Of a stretch of 64,000 nt of DNA, positions 42,354-50,270 are shown piece by piece; the first letter of the stretch is position 1, and each line of letters begins with the position of its first letter. The notes under the pieces were generated by a model. The model searched no databases and was not told the origin of the DNA. It worked only from the letters and a program-made list of their open reading frames with translations. Source of the DNA: Ardenticatenales bacterium (GTDB lineage: Bacteria; Chloroflexota; Anaerolineae; Promineifilales; Promineifilaceae); assembly GCA_020634515.1 (NCBI GenBank), contig JACKBL010000002.1:682001-746000 (forward strand), in the 5' to 3' direction. Position numbers and translations under genes: made by a program.

Positions 42354-43661
42354 ATGTCAGAAAAACCTATCGTACCTAAAGCGGGTGTCGTGCCTTATCG
42401 CCGTGACGCGGCAGGCGGAGTGGAATTGTTGCTGATCACGGCGCGCCAGGTTCCCGGCTCCTGGATATTCCCCGTGGGCACGGTCGATCCAGGCGAGACA
42501 TTGGCGCAGACCGCCGCCCGTGAATGCGTGGAGGAGAGCGGCTGCGTCGTTTCCGTGACGGACGAGTTGGGTTTCGTTGACCTGGACAAGGGGCACGCCA
42601 TTCACCGCCTTACCTTTTTTGCTGCCGCCGTGATTGGTGAAACGGCGGAACGGGAATCGGATCGGGCGCGGCGGTGGGTTCCGCTGACGGAAGCGGTGGA
42701 TGAGGTGGCGGATGTTTTTCAGCCGGTAGCGCGCGCGGCGCGGACCTACCTGGAGGCGCTGCCATACACGCTGCTGCGCACGCCGGAAGAACGATTTGCC
42801 GACTTGCCCGGATGGCCGTATGCGCCTCGTTACGTCACTGTCAACGGTGCGCGTGTGCATTACGTGGACGAAGGAGTGGGGGAGCCGATTGTTTGTCTGC
42901 ACGGGGAACCTTCCTGGTCTTACCTGTACCGCAAGATGATCCCCATTCTGGCGCGGGATCACCGCGTGCTGGTTCCCGACTTCCTGGGTTTTGGCCGGTC
43001 GGATAAATTCCTGGAACGGGAAGCGTACACTTTCCAGATGCACCGGGACACGCTGGCGGCCTGGCTGGATCGGTTGGGGCTGGATCAGGTGACGCTGGTG
43101 GTACAGGATTGGGGTGGTTTAATTGGACTGCGGTTGGTGGGGGAAATGCCGGCACGTTTTTCCCGCCTCGTGATTATGAACACAGGACTGCCCACAGGAG
43201 ATATGCCGGCAACGGACGCCTTCGAAAAGTGGCGCGACTTTGCCGCCCGCCTGGGCAACCTGCCCATCAAGCGCGTCATCCGCATGGGGCTTTCCCACCC
43301 GGAAAACGTCTCCGCCGCCGAACTCAACGCCTACGAAGCCCCATTCCCCACCGCTGCCTACAAAGCCGGCGCGTCCGTCTGGCCCCTGCTCGTGCCTATG
43401 CGCCGCGACGACCCCGGCGCGGCGGAGATGCGCCAGGCGCGCACCGTCCTCTCCGATTGGCGCAAACCCGCGCTCGTCATGTTTTCCGATGGCGACCCCA
43501 TCACGCGCGGCGGTAGTCGCCTCTTTCGCAAACTGATCCCCGCGGCCAAAGAGCAGCCGGAAATCGTGATCACCGACGCGGGGCATTTTCTTCAGGAGGA
43601 GAAAGGGGAAACAATCGCCCGGCACATTTTGGACTTTATGGCGCAATCCGCTGCCGGATGA
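42354..43661 (+). CDS. Nudix hydrolase fused to haloalkane-dehalogenase-like alpha/beta hydrolase
   Basis: 435 aa. Residues 1-140 are a Nudix domain with the box 'GTVDPGETLAQTAAREC' continuing VEESG (G-x5-E-x7-RE-x2-EE-x-G), which cleaves nucleoside-diphosphate-linked compounds. Residues from about 155 are an alpha/beta hydrolase close to haloalkane dehalogenases: 'CLHGEPSWSYLYRKM', nucleophile Asp in 'VVQDWGG' and catalytic His in 'DAGHFLQEE'. There is no stop or frame change between the parts. The joint substrate is unknown. It is probably co-transcribed with the dehydrogenase upstream. Confidence 0.9.
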   Translation: MSEKPIVPKAGVVPYRRDAAGGVELLLITARQVPGSWIFPVGTVDPGETLAQTAARECVEESGCVVSVTDELGFVDLDKGHAIHRLTFFAAAVIGETAERESDRARRWVPLTEAVDEVADVFQPVARAARTYLEALPYTLLRTPEERFADLPGWPYAPRYVTVNGARVHYVDEGVGEPIVCLHGEPSWSYLYRKMIPILARDHRVLVPDFLGFGRSDKFLEREAYTFQMHRDTLAAWLDRLGLDQVTLVVQDWGGLIGLRLVGEMPARFSRLVIMNTGLPTGDMPATDAFEKWRDFAARLGNLPIKRVIRMGLSHPENVSAAELNAYEAPFPTAAYKAGASVWPLLVPMRRDDPGAAEMRQARTVLSDWRKPALVMFSDGDPITRGGSRLFRKLIPAAKEQPEIVITDAGHFLQEEKGETIARHILDFMAQSAAG

Positions 43662-43686
43662 TCGGGGACACCGGAACAAAGGCAAC

Positions 43687-43717
43687 AAAAAAGCGCTCCG
43701 ATTGGAGCGCTTTTTTT
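43687..43717. terminator. Bidirectional rho-independent terminator
   Basis: AAAAAAGCGCTCC, ATTG-type loop, GGAGCGCTTTTTTT. A perfect stem with U-tracts in both directions, serving the Nudix fusion gene on plus and the tRNA gene on minus. Confidence 0.9.
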
Positions 43718-43719
43718 GA

Positions 43720-43791
43720 TTGCGGGGGTAGGATTCGAACCTACGACCTCCGGGTTATGAGCCCGACGAGCTGCCTCTGCTCTACCCCGCG
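43720..43791 (-). tRNA. tRNA-fMet (initiator), anticodon CAT
   Basis: 72 nt cloverleaf. The acceptor begins CGCGGGG and pairs with CCCCGC, leaving the C1-A72 mismatch typical of initiators. The anticodon stem has three G-C pairs (GGG-CTCATAA-CCC), and the T-arm is GTAGG-TTCGAAT-CCTAC. The 3' CCA is not encoded. The D-loop is shorter than in E. coli. Confidence 0.93.
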
Positions 43792-43808
43792 ACGACCGAC
43801 AATTTATA

Positions 43809-43836
43809 ACTATATCACAATATCGCTGGATGTCAA
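43809..43836 (-). promoter_or_regulatory. Promoter of the initiator tRNA
   Basis: On the minus strand TTGACA (43836-43831) and TATAGT (43814-43809) are 16 bp apart. The -10 box ends about 17 bp before the mature tRNA 5' end. Confidence 0.7.
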
Positions 43837-43937
43837 CTGCGTTTTGAGTGGGGCGTGGCGCTTTTTTTGATAACCCCAAAGCCCATTGCCTCTCACAGAA
43901 ACACGGGGAACACAAGTTGGTTCCGCCCGAGTCGAGG

Positions 43938-44096
43938 GCGTCGCCTCGGCGCTGCGCGCCTGGCGACGCCAGAAAAACCTCGTAAAATTCCCCGCGCGGG
44001 GCGCGCAGCGCCCTGGCGCGGAACAGTATTCGCCCCACAAAAATGAGGGTGTCAACAAAAACCCCGCGCACCCTTGGGAGTGCGCGGTACTTTTTT
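43938..44096 (+). other. Highly structured intergenic region, possible small RNA
   Basis: GGCGTCGCC/GGCGACGCC (43938-43970) and a perfect 13-bp pair GGCGCTGCGCGCC/GGCGCGCAGCGCC (43948-43960 and 44000-44012) compete or nest. The region ends in a terminator hairpin (44064-44096). Its outer borders (about 43850 and 44085) carry a loose 40-bp direct repeat. No protein frame looks real. It could be an untranslated RNA or a repeat unit. Confidence 0.35.
44064..44096 (+). terminator. Rho-independent terminator
   Basis: CCGCGCAC pairs with GTGCGCGG around an 8-base loop, followed by TACTTTTTT. No coding gene lies directly upstream on this strand, so it ends either an unseen RNA or read-through. Confidence 0.6.
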
Positions 44097-44180
44097 CGAT
44101 GACCCGCAAGCCGAACGCCACGCACCCGATGCGCGGACCACTATTTACCGTTATCGGTGATTTATTGTAAAATAGGGGGC

Positions 44181-44966
44181 ATGACCCAATCCCGTTTTGA
44201 CGGACGTGCGCGGCAGCGCCCCACCTGGTTAAGGATTCTTGGCGCGAATCTGTCTATCCTCGTCTTTTTGGCAATCGGGATTGTCATCATGTTCGCCGTC
44301 TATTTGCGTTTTAGCCCCACGCCGGGGGACGCGGAGGTGGTGGCGCAGTTGGTCAGCTCAGGGGATCCGCTGAATGCGCCGTTGCAGAAAGTGGTGGCGG
44401 CGCGCCCCGTGACGCAACGGGTGGTGCAGAGCCAGGCTCCGGCACGAATTGGCCTGATTGCGGGGCACACGGGGAATGATTCCGGGGCGGTGTGTGACGA
44501 TGGCCTGACGGAGGCGCAGGTCAATCTGACTATTGCTCAGGGGGTGGCGAAACGATTGGCGGATGCCGGCATTCGCGCCGACATCTTCCTCGAATTTGAC
44601 CCACGCCTGCAAGATTTTGCCGGCACAGCCCTCGTCTCCATCCACGCCGACTCCTGCGACTACTTCAACGACGAAGCCACCGGCTTCAAAATCGCCGGCT
44701 CCGGCTATACCGACTCCAGCCAGCTTTCCATCTGCGTCGAACACGCCTACCGGGAAGCCACCGACCTTCCCTTCCACGCCAACACTATCACCCCGCACAT
44801 GACCGACTATCACGCCTTCCGCGAGATCGCCCCCGGAACGGAAGCCATCATCATCGAAGTCGGCTTCATGAACCGGGACCGCGACCTGCTCACCAACCAG
44901 GCGGCCCGCCCCATCACCGGCGTGACCAACGGTATCTTGTGCTTCCTGCGGGAGAATGGCTCATGA
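44181..44966 (+). CDS. N-acetylmuramoyl-L-alanine amidase (Amidase_3)
   Basis: 261 aa. One TM or signal-anchor helix (about residues 20-42), then the zinc amidase fold with 'LIAGHTGNDSGAVC' (first His), 'GLTEAQVNL' (Glu), 'VSIHADSCDYF' (second His) and 'IIEVGFMNRDRD' (catalytic Glu). It cleaves the stem peptide from peptidoglycan. ATG 44181 follows AGGGGGC. Its TGA overlaps the ATG of the L,D-transpeptidase gene, coupling two wall enzymes. Confidence 0.9.
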   Translation: MTQSRFDGRARQRPTWLRILGANLSILVFLAIGIVIMFAVYLRFSPTPGDAEVVAQLVSSGDPLNAPLQKVVAARPVTQRVVQSQAPARIGLIAGHTGNDSGAVCDDGLTEAQVNLTIAQGVAKRLADAGIRADIFLEFDPRLQDFAGTALVSIHADSCDYFNDEATGFKIAGSGYTDSSQLSICVEHAYREATDLPFHANTITPHMTDYHAFREIAPGTEAIIIEVGFMNRDRDLLTNQAARPITGVTNGILCFLRENGS

Positions 44967-46117
44967 CGGGCGAACAAACATGGTTACAACAAGCCAGAGC
45001 GGCCATCAAGCGCGGAGATCAGGATGAGGCCCGCCGCCTGTTGGAACGGGCCGTGCGCATCTCGCCTAACGATTACCGCGCCTGGCTGTGGCTGGCCGGT
45101 GTGACGCCATCCGCCCAGGCCAGCGCCGCCTATCTGGAACGCGCCGCCGCCCTCAATCCGCAAGACACCACCGTACAAAAGGCGCGGCAGTGGGCGGCGC
45201 GGCGTCTGGCGGCGGAAACGGCTGCTCCCCCGCCGCCGCCTGTGTCCACACAGACCGCGCCTACCCGCCGCGGCTACGGTTTGACGGCGATTCTCGTTAT
45301 CCTCTTCTGCCTGTTGGGGATCGGTCTCGGTTTGGTGGCCTGGCGCTGGTTGCAACCCACGGTCGTGCCCGGCGCGGTCGCCGCCGCGGATGTGGCACAC
45401 CCGTCCGTCGTCGCCACCGTGCCGGCACAGGTGGACACGCTGCCGCCGGAGGAGACGGATAGCGGCGGGGAGACAGACGTGATGGAGATCGCGGATGCGA
45501 CGGCTATCCCGACGGTAGAGGATGGGATGGTAGAGGCGCCCACGACGGCGGTGGATGTCCGTGAACAGGAAGCGCAGGGAGGGGCGGGAATGCCGGCAAA
45601 ATCCATCAACCCCGCCACCAACACGCGCCCCACCTGGACCCCCACGCCCATCCCCAGCCCCACACCCACGCCCACACCCGTGCCCACAGCCACCCCCATC
45701 CCACCCACACCCGTGCCCGTCACCTCCGTGGGCGGCATTCCCGTCAGCTCTGGCGAAACGTGGGTAGACGTGAACCTGACCACGCAGACATTGGTCGCCT
45801 ACCGGGGTACGGAACCCGTTTTCACGACGTTCATTTCCTCGGGAACCTGGTCGCATCCCACCGTAACGGGGCAGTTCCGCATCTATCTACGCTACGAAGC
45901 CCAGGACATGAACGGCTACCTGTTGGGATATGACTACTATTTGCCAAACGTCCCCTACGTGATGTACTTCTACGAGGACTATGCGCTTCACGGCACATAT
46001 TGGCACAACAACTTCGGCACGCCCATGAGCCACGGCTGCGTCAATCTGGCGACGGGCGACGCCCAATGGCTGTATAACTTCACGTCCATTGGCACGTTGG
46101 TCAGCGTTCATTATTGA
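44963..46117 (+). CDS. TPR-containing L,D-transpeptidase (YkuD)
   Basis: 384 aa. A cytosolic N-terminus with two TPR-like helix pairs (residues 1-80, 'ARRLLERAVRISPNDYRAW'), a TM helix (about 106-130), a long acidic then Pro-rich spacer, and a YkuD domain from about 260 ('WVDVNLTTQTLVAYRG', 'HGTYWHNNFG', 'SHGCVNL' with the catalytic Cys near 355). It forms peptidoglycan cross-links or attaches proteins. It is coupled to the amidase upstream (ATGA). Confidence 0.9.
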   Translation: MTGEQTWLQQARAAIKRGDQDEARRLLERAVRISPNDYRAWLWLAGVTPSAQASAAYLERAAALNPQDTTVQKARQWAARRLAAETAAPPPPPVSTQTAPTRRGYGLTAILVILFCLLGIGLGLVAWRWLQPTVVPGAVAAADVAHPSVVATVPAQVDTLPPEETDSGGETDVMEIADATAIPTVEDGMVEAPTTAVDVREQEAQGGAGMPAKSINPATNTRPTWTPTPIPSPTPTPTPVPTATPIPPTPVPVTSVGGIPVSSGETWVDVNLTTQTLVAYRGTEPVFTTFISSGTWSHPTVTGQFRIYLRYEAQDMNGYLLGYDYYLPNVPYVMYFYEDYALHGTYWHNNFGTPMSHGCVNLATGDAQWLYNFTSIGTLVSVHY

Positions 46118-46225
46118 TCGGCGCTGATGGAGCCGCCGCAACTGTAGGACAATCGGCCACAACTGTCCGAAATGGACATCAACGCGAATGGTCCCACGGC
46201 GGCAATGGACATAACCAATCTCGTT

Positions 46226-46253
46226 AACCCGATGGCGACATCGGGTTTCTTTA
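46226..46253 (+). terminator. Rho-independent terminator before purA
   Basis: AACCCGATG-GCGA-CATCGGGTT followed by TCTTTAT. It ends the amidase/transpeptidase unit, and the purA ribosome site AGGAGG follows at once, so it could also attenuate purA. Confidence 0.75.
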
Positions 46254-46273
46254 TGAATCAGGAGGCTGTACGG

Positions 46274-47569
46274 ATGCCTTTGCATATTGTCGTTGGCACG
46301 CAATGGGGAGACGAAGGGAAAGGACGCATCACGGATATGTTGGCGGCGCGGGCGGATGTGGTTGCCCGTTACAGCGGCGGCGACAACGCCGGTCATACGG
46401 TGACGATTGGCGCGGATGTGTTCAAACTGCACCTGGTTCCGTCAGGGATTGTGCATGAGGAGGTGGTCTGCCTCATCGGTAATGGCGTCGTTATCAATCC
46501 GGCCGTGTTGCTGCGTGAACTGGATGGGCTGGCGGCGCGGGGCGTGGACGTTTCGCCGCGGCGGCTGCGTATCTGCCGCAAGGCGCACCTGATCACGCCC
46601 GCGCATATCGCTCTGGACCAGGGGTATGAGGCGGCGCGGGGGCAGGAGGCGATTGGCACGACGCTGCGCGGGATCGGTCCCGCTTATACGGACAAGGCGC
46701 GGCGCTCCGGGCTGCGCGCGGGGCTGCTGGCGGATGCGGAGGGGCTGGCGGACGCGGTGGCGGCGCACGTGACGGCGCATAATCAGGTGTTGCAGGGGGT
46801 GTTCGGTCGGCAGCCAATGCCGGCAAAACAAACCGCCATCGAATACGCCCAATACGCCGCCCGCCTCGCTCCCTACCTGACCGATGGCTCCCTCTTCCTC
46901 AGCGAAGCCCTCAGCGACAACCAGACCGTCCTCGCCGAAGGCGCGCAGGGAACGCTGCTCGACCTGGACCACGGAACCTACCCCTTTGTCACCAGTTCAT
47001 CGTCCACCGCCAGCGGGGCACTCACCGGCCTCGGCCTGGGACCGCGCCAGGTAGGGGACGTCATTGGCGTGGCCAAAGCGTTCACCAGCCGCGTCGGCAG
47101 TGGCCCGTTTCCCGCCGAAGTCGGCGGGGAGATGGCCTTGCGCTTGCGCGGCACGGGCGCAAACCCCTGGGACGAATACGGCACGACCACGGGACGACCC
47201 CGCCGCGTTGGCTGGCTTGATCTCGTCATTTTGCGCTACGCCGCCCGCATCAATGGTCTGACGCAGTTAGCCCTGACCAAACTGGACATCCTCAGCGGCC
47301 TGCCGCAAATACCCGTGTGCGTCGCCTATGAGTGCGAGGGGCGGCGTGTGGACCATTTCCCCCCCGACCTGACGGAATTGGCTCAATGCCGGCCCGTCTA
47401 CGAAATGCTGCCCGGCTGGGATGAAGACGTGACCGGGGCGCGGGAACTGGCCGATTTGCCCGCCAACGCGCGACGGTATGTGCAGTTTGTCGCGGAGCAG
47501 GTCGGTGTGCCCGTCACCTACGTCTCCGTTGGCCCCGCGCGTAAACAGGTGGTTGTGGTCCCGGCGTGA
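46274..47569 (+). CDS. purA: Adenylosuccinate synthetase
   Basis: 431 aa, normal length. GTP-dependent first step from IMP to AMP. 'VVGTQWGDEGKG' binds GTP, 'GGDNAGHTV' holds the catalytic region, with 'GTTLRGIGPAYTDKARRSG', 'LAEGAQGTLLDLDHGTYPFVTSS' in part, and C-terminal 'SVGPARKQ'. ATG 46274 is 9 bp after AGGAGG; the longer frame crosses the terminator and is rejected. Confidence 0.96.
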   Translation: MPLHIVVGTQWGDEGKGRITDMLAARADVVARYSGGDNAGHTVTIGADVFKLHLVPSGIVHEEVVCLIGNGVVINPAVLLRELDGLAARGVDVSPRRLRICRKAHLITPAHIALDQGYEAARGQEAIGTTLRGIGPAYTDKARRSGLRAGLLADAEGLADAVAAHVTAHNQVLQGVFGRQPMPAKQTAIEYAQYAARLAPYLTDGSLFLSEALSDNQTVLAEGAQGTLLDLDHGTYPFVTSSSSTASGALTGLGLGPRQVGDVIGVAKAFTSRVGSGPFPAEVGGEMALRLRGTGANPWDEYGTTTGRPRRVGWLDLVILRYAARINGLTQLALTKLDILSGLPQIPVCVAYECEGRRVDHFPPDLTELAQCRPVYEMLPGWDEDVTGARELADLPANARRYVQFVAEQVGVPVTYVSVGPARKQVVVVPA

Positions 47570-47640
47570 TGCCGCCGCATCTTTCATGGCACATGCACCT
47601 GTTCTTTGACAGGTCTCCTGGCAACAAGTAGTATTAGACG

Positions 47641-48105
47641 TTGTCGCAGTCGATTGACCATTTGACGCTACGCATACTCATTTCGCCCACGCCGCGACTG
47701 CGATTGTGCGAGGGCGAGCCGAAAAGGTGGAACGTGATAGAACCGGAATTGATTACTGTCCTGGAAGGGCCAACGCCTGAATTTCAATTGACGCCGCAGC
47801 TTTGGTCGCATTCAATTTACGAGGGACCGGAGGCCGCGCAGGTAGCGTTCTGTGAACTACGTACAGCCAGCGGGGAGGACATCAAGCGTCGCTGTCTGCA
47901 AGCGTGGCACGAAGGTCGCCCCGTGAAGTTGGACTTCCCCGACGAGATTCGGATGCGGCAGCAGATTGACGTGGTCGCCATGCGTCTGCGCCAGGTGGAG
48001 GAAGGCACGGTACTCATGCTGTGGGTGACGCAGCCTTTCCTGGAAAGCGAGGAAGATGCGTTTGAGGAGGAAGAAGGAGATGACGATGATACCTACAGCT
48101 ATTGA
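47641..48105 (+). CDS. Hypothetical acidic-tailed protein
   Basis: 154 aa from a TTG start at 47641 (a TAG stands just upstream in frame, and no ATG is available). The sequence is soluble, with a very acidic C-terminus ('EEDAFEEEEGDDDD'). I do not recognise a family. It overlaps the SnoaL-like gene by 20 bp, which supports it being real and co-expressed. The ribosome site is weak. Confidence 0.6.
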   Translation: MSQSIDHLTLRILISPTPRLRLCEGEPKRWNVIEPELITVLEGPTPEFQLTPQLWSHSIYEGPEAAQVAFCELRTASGEDIKRRCLQAWHEGRPVKLDFPDEIRMRQQIDVVAMRLRQVEEGTVLMLWVTQPFLESEEDAFEEEEGDDDDTYSY

Positions 48106-48454
48106 GGCGTATCGTCAGGCGCTGAACAGCCTGGACCGCGCCGCCTACCATGCGGCGTTTGCGGCGGATGCCGTGGTGATGGACCCGTATGGGGGGCGTC
48201 CGCTGGAGGGCGCGGCGGGATTGGACCGTTTCTTTAATGGCATGGAACGTACCTGGAGCCGTTTTACGATGACGTATGGCGCGGCGTATGCCGGCGGGGA
48301 CCGGGTGGCGGTGAACTGGCAGGTGGAGGCGGAGGCGAAAGGGGGGAAGGTGGCGGTTTTTGCCGGCATCAACGTCTTCACCCTGGACGATTCTGGACTG
48401 ATCACCCGCCTGGAAGGGTACTGGGACGCTCGCGCCATGATGGCCCAATTATGA
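48086..48454 (+). CDS. SnoaL-like/NTF2-fold protein
   Basis: 122 aa. 'AIEAYRQALNSLDRAAYHAAF' and 'FAGINVFTLDDSGLITRLEGYWD' follow the nuclear-transport-factor-2-like pattern of polyketide cyclases and ketosteroid-isomerase-like proteins. The ligand is unknown. The ATG at 48086 is 6 bp after AAGGAG; ATGs at 48080 or 48056 are less well placed. Its stop codon lies in the start of a family C hairpin element. Confidence 0.8.
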   Translation: MIPTAIEAYRQALNSLDRAAYHAAFAADAVVMDPYGGRPLEGAAGLDRFFNGMERTWSRFTMTYGAAYAGGDRVAVNWQVEAEAKGGKVAVFAGINVFTLDDSGLITRLEGYWDARAMMAQL

Positions 48455-48541
48455 CTGGCGCTGAAATAAAACTCGAATTGCAGCGCCAGTTTGAAGGAGC
48501 GGTAAGGAAACAACTTCGTTGTCTTGTTTGATTTCCGCTCC
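48454..48541. repeat. Two-hairpin element family C, copy 2
   Basis: ACTGGCGCTG/CAGCGCCAGT (48454-48490) then GGAGCGG/CCGCTCC enclosing ACAAC-TTC-GTTGT (to 48541). It is the reverse-orientation relative of 34089-34177; base pairs differ but are compensated. It sits right before the PaaG-like gene's ribosome site. Confidence 0.6.
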
Positions 48542-48557
48542 TTATCGTGAGGAAAGC

Positions 48558-49343
48558 ATGAGTTACGAAACCATCCTCTTCGACGTGCACGAAGGCGTGG
48601 CCTCCATCACCCTCAATCGCCCGCAATCGCTGAACGCCTTCAACGACCAGATGATCGCCGAAACCACGGACGCTTTCAAGCAAGCCGGACGCCGCGCGGA
48701 CATCCGCTGCGTGGTGATCACCGGCAGCGGGCGCGGCTTTTCCGCCGGGCAAGACTTGAAGGACGTGATGCAGCGGGGCGCGGGCATCTCCATTGGCGAC
48801 CATTTGCGCCACGGTTACAACCAGCTCATCACGCGCATGATTTCCCTGGAGAAGCCGATCATTGGCGCGATCAACGGCGTGGCCGCCGGCGCGGGATGCA
48901 GCGTGGCCCTGGCCGCCGATATGCGCCTGGCCTCCGACCGCGCCAGCTTCATCCAGGCATTCAGCAAAGTGGGCCTGGTCCCCGACAGTGGCTCCACCTG
49001 GATGCTGCCCCGCCTCATCGGCTACACCCGCGCCTACCAGATGGCGATTACGGCGGAGAAGGTGGACGCGGCCACCGCATTGGCCTGGGGATTGGTGAAC
49101 GAAGTTGTCCCCGCCGACCAGCTTCCCGAAATCACGATGGCCTGGGCGTTGCGCCTGGCCGCCGGCCCTACCCTGGCGTTTGGCCTGACGAAGCGGGCTA
49201 TGTGGGCTTCCTGGGGCAAAAGCCTGGCCGAATCGCTGGAATACGAGGCGCAGTTGCAGGACATTGCCGCCCGCAGCCACGACAGCCGCGAAGGGATCAT
49301 GGCGTTCGTAGAAAAGCGGCCCGCCAATTATCGGGGAGAGTAG
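48558..49343 (+). CDS. Enoyl-CoA hydratase/isomerase (PaaG-like)
   Basis: 261 aa crotonase. 'GFSAGQDLKDV' and 'AAGAGCSVALAADMRLAS' form the oxyanion hole. 'FSKVGLVPDSGSTWMLPRLIG' has the catalytic Asp of the PaaG type in place of a hydratase Glu, so ring-epoxide or double-bond isomerisation is more likely than simple hydration. ATG 48558 follows GAGGAAAGC. It is next to a hydroxybutyryl-CoA dehydrogenase, as in phenylacetate-type clusters, though no other paa genes are seen. Confidence 0.85.
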   Translation: MSYETILFDVHEGVASITLNRPQSLNAFNDQMIAETTDAFKQAGRRADIRCVVITGSGRGFSAGQDLKDVMQRGAGISIGDHLRHGYNQLITRMISLEKPIIGAINGVAAGAGCSVALAADMRLASDRASFIQAFSKVGLVPDSGSTWMLPRLIGYTRAYQMAITAEKVDAATALAWGLVNEVVPADQLPEITMAWALRLAAGPTLAFGLTKRAMWASWGKSLAESLEYEAQLQDIAARSHDSREGIMAFVEKRPANYRGE

Positions 49344-49385
49344 GGGGGAAGGAAGAAGGCAGAAGGATGAAGGAGGAAGGGTGTG

Positions 49386-50246
49386 ATGATTGAGACAGTT
49401 GCGGTGATTGGTGGGGGGACGATGGGGCGCGGGATCGCGCAGGCGGCGGCGCTGGCCGGGCATCGGGTTTTTCTGTACGACATCACTGATGACCTGCTGG
49501 CGCAGGCGCGCATGCGCATTTTTGATGCCATCGACAAGGGCGTGGCCCGCGGCAAGGTGTCGGCGGCGGACGCGGCGCACGCCCGGTCCGCCCTCACCTT
49601 CACGGCCAGCTATGATTTTGCCGCCCATTGCGACTTGATCATCGAAGCGGTTCCCGAAGACATGGCGCTAAAGCGGCGCATTTTCCGTCGCCTGGATGAG
49701 GAAGCGCCGTCACGCGCCATTCTGGCCAGCAATACCTCCAGCCTGAGCATTAACGCCCTGGCCGCGGCTACGCAGCGCCCGGAGTCCTTCCTGGGACTGC
49801 ATTTTTTCAATCCGGCGCACATCATGAAGCTGGTGGAGGTGATTCGCGCCGATTTTACCGCGCCGGAAGTATTGGACCGCGCGGTGGCGTTTGTGCGTGG
49901 GTTGGGCAAGACGCCCGTTCTCTGCCAGGATACGCCCGCCTTCATCGTTAACCGTGTCGCCCGCCCCTTTTACGGGGAGGCGTTTCGGCTGTTGGGGGAG
50001 CAGGCGGCGGACGTGGCGGATATTGACAAACTGGCGCGCTCGCTGGGTTTCCGCATGGGGCCGTTTGAACTGATTGACCTGATCGGCTGCGACGTGAATC
50101 TGGCGGTCACGCAGTCGGTGTATGATGCGTATTTCCAGGACCCGAAGTATCGTCCGCACCCGCTGCAACGGCGCATGGTGGAGAGTAATCGCCTGGGACG
50201 AAAGACGCAGCATGGTTTTTATGATTATCGTCCGGGTCGGTCGTAG
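49386..50246 (+). CDS. 3-hydroxybutyryl-CoA dehydrogenase
   Basis: 286 aa. Rossmann motif 'VIGGGTMGRGIAQAAA', catalytic 'GLHFFNPAHIMKLVEVI' (His) and 'SNTSSLSI', and C-terminal domain 'DTPAFIVNRVARPFYGEA'. NAD(P)-dependent oxidation of short 3-hydroxyacyl-CoA. ATG 49386 follows a purine-rich AGGAGGAAGG stretch. It is likely an operon with the PaaG-like gene upstream. Confidence 0.93.
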   Translation: MIETVAVIGGGTMGRGIAQAAALAGHRVFLYDITDDLLAQARMRIFDAIDKGVARGKVSAADAAHARSALTFTASYDFAAHCDLIIEAVPEDMALKRRIFRRLDEEAPSRAILASNTSSLSINALAAATQRPESFLGLHFFNPAHIMKLVEVIRADFTAPEVLDRAVAFVRGLGKTPVLCQDTPAFIVNRVARPFYGEAFRLLGEQAADVADIDKLARSLGFRMGPFELIDLIGCDVNLAVTQSVYDAYFQDPKYRPHPLQRRMVESNRLGRKTQHGFYDYRPGRS

Positions 50247-50270
50247 CCGTCTGGTTTCTGGATTGTCGCT

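Noticed and set aside
44064..44180. tmRNA, SRP RNA or RNase P RNA in the structured spacer
   Set aside because: None of the conserved cores of these RNAs is present.
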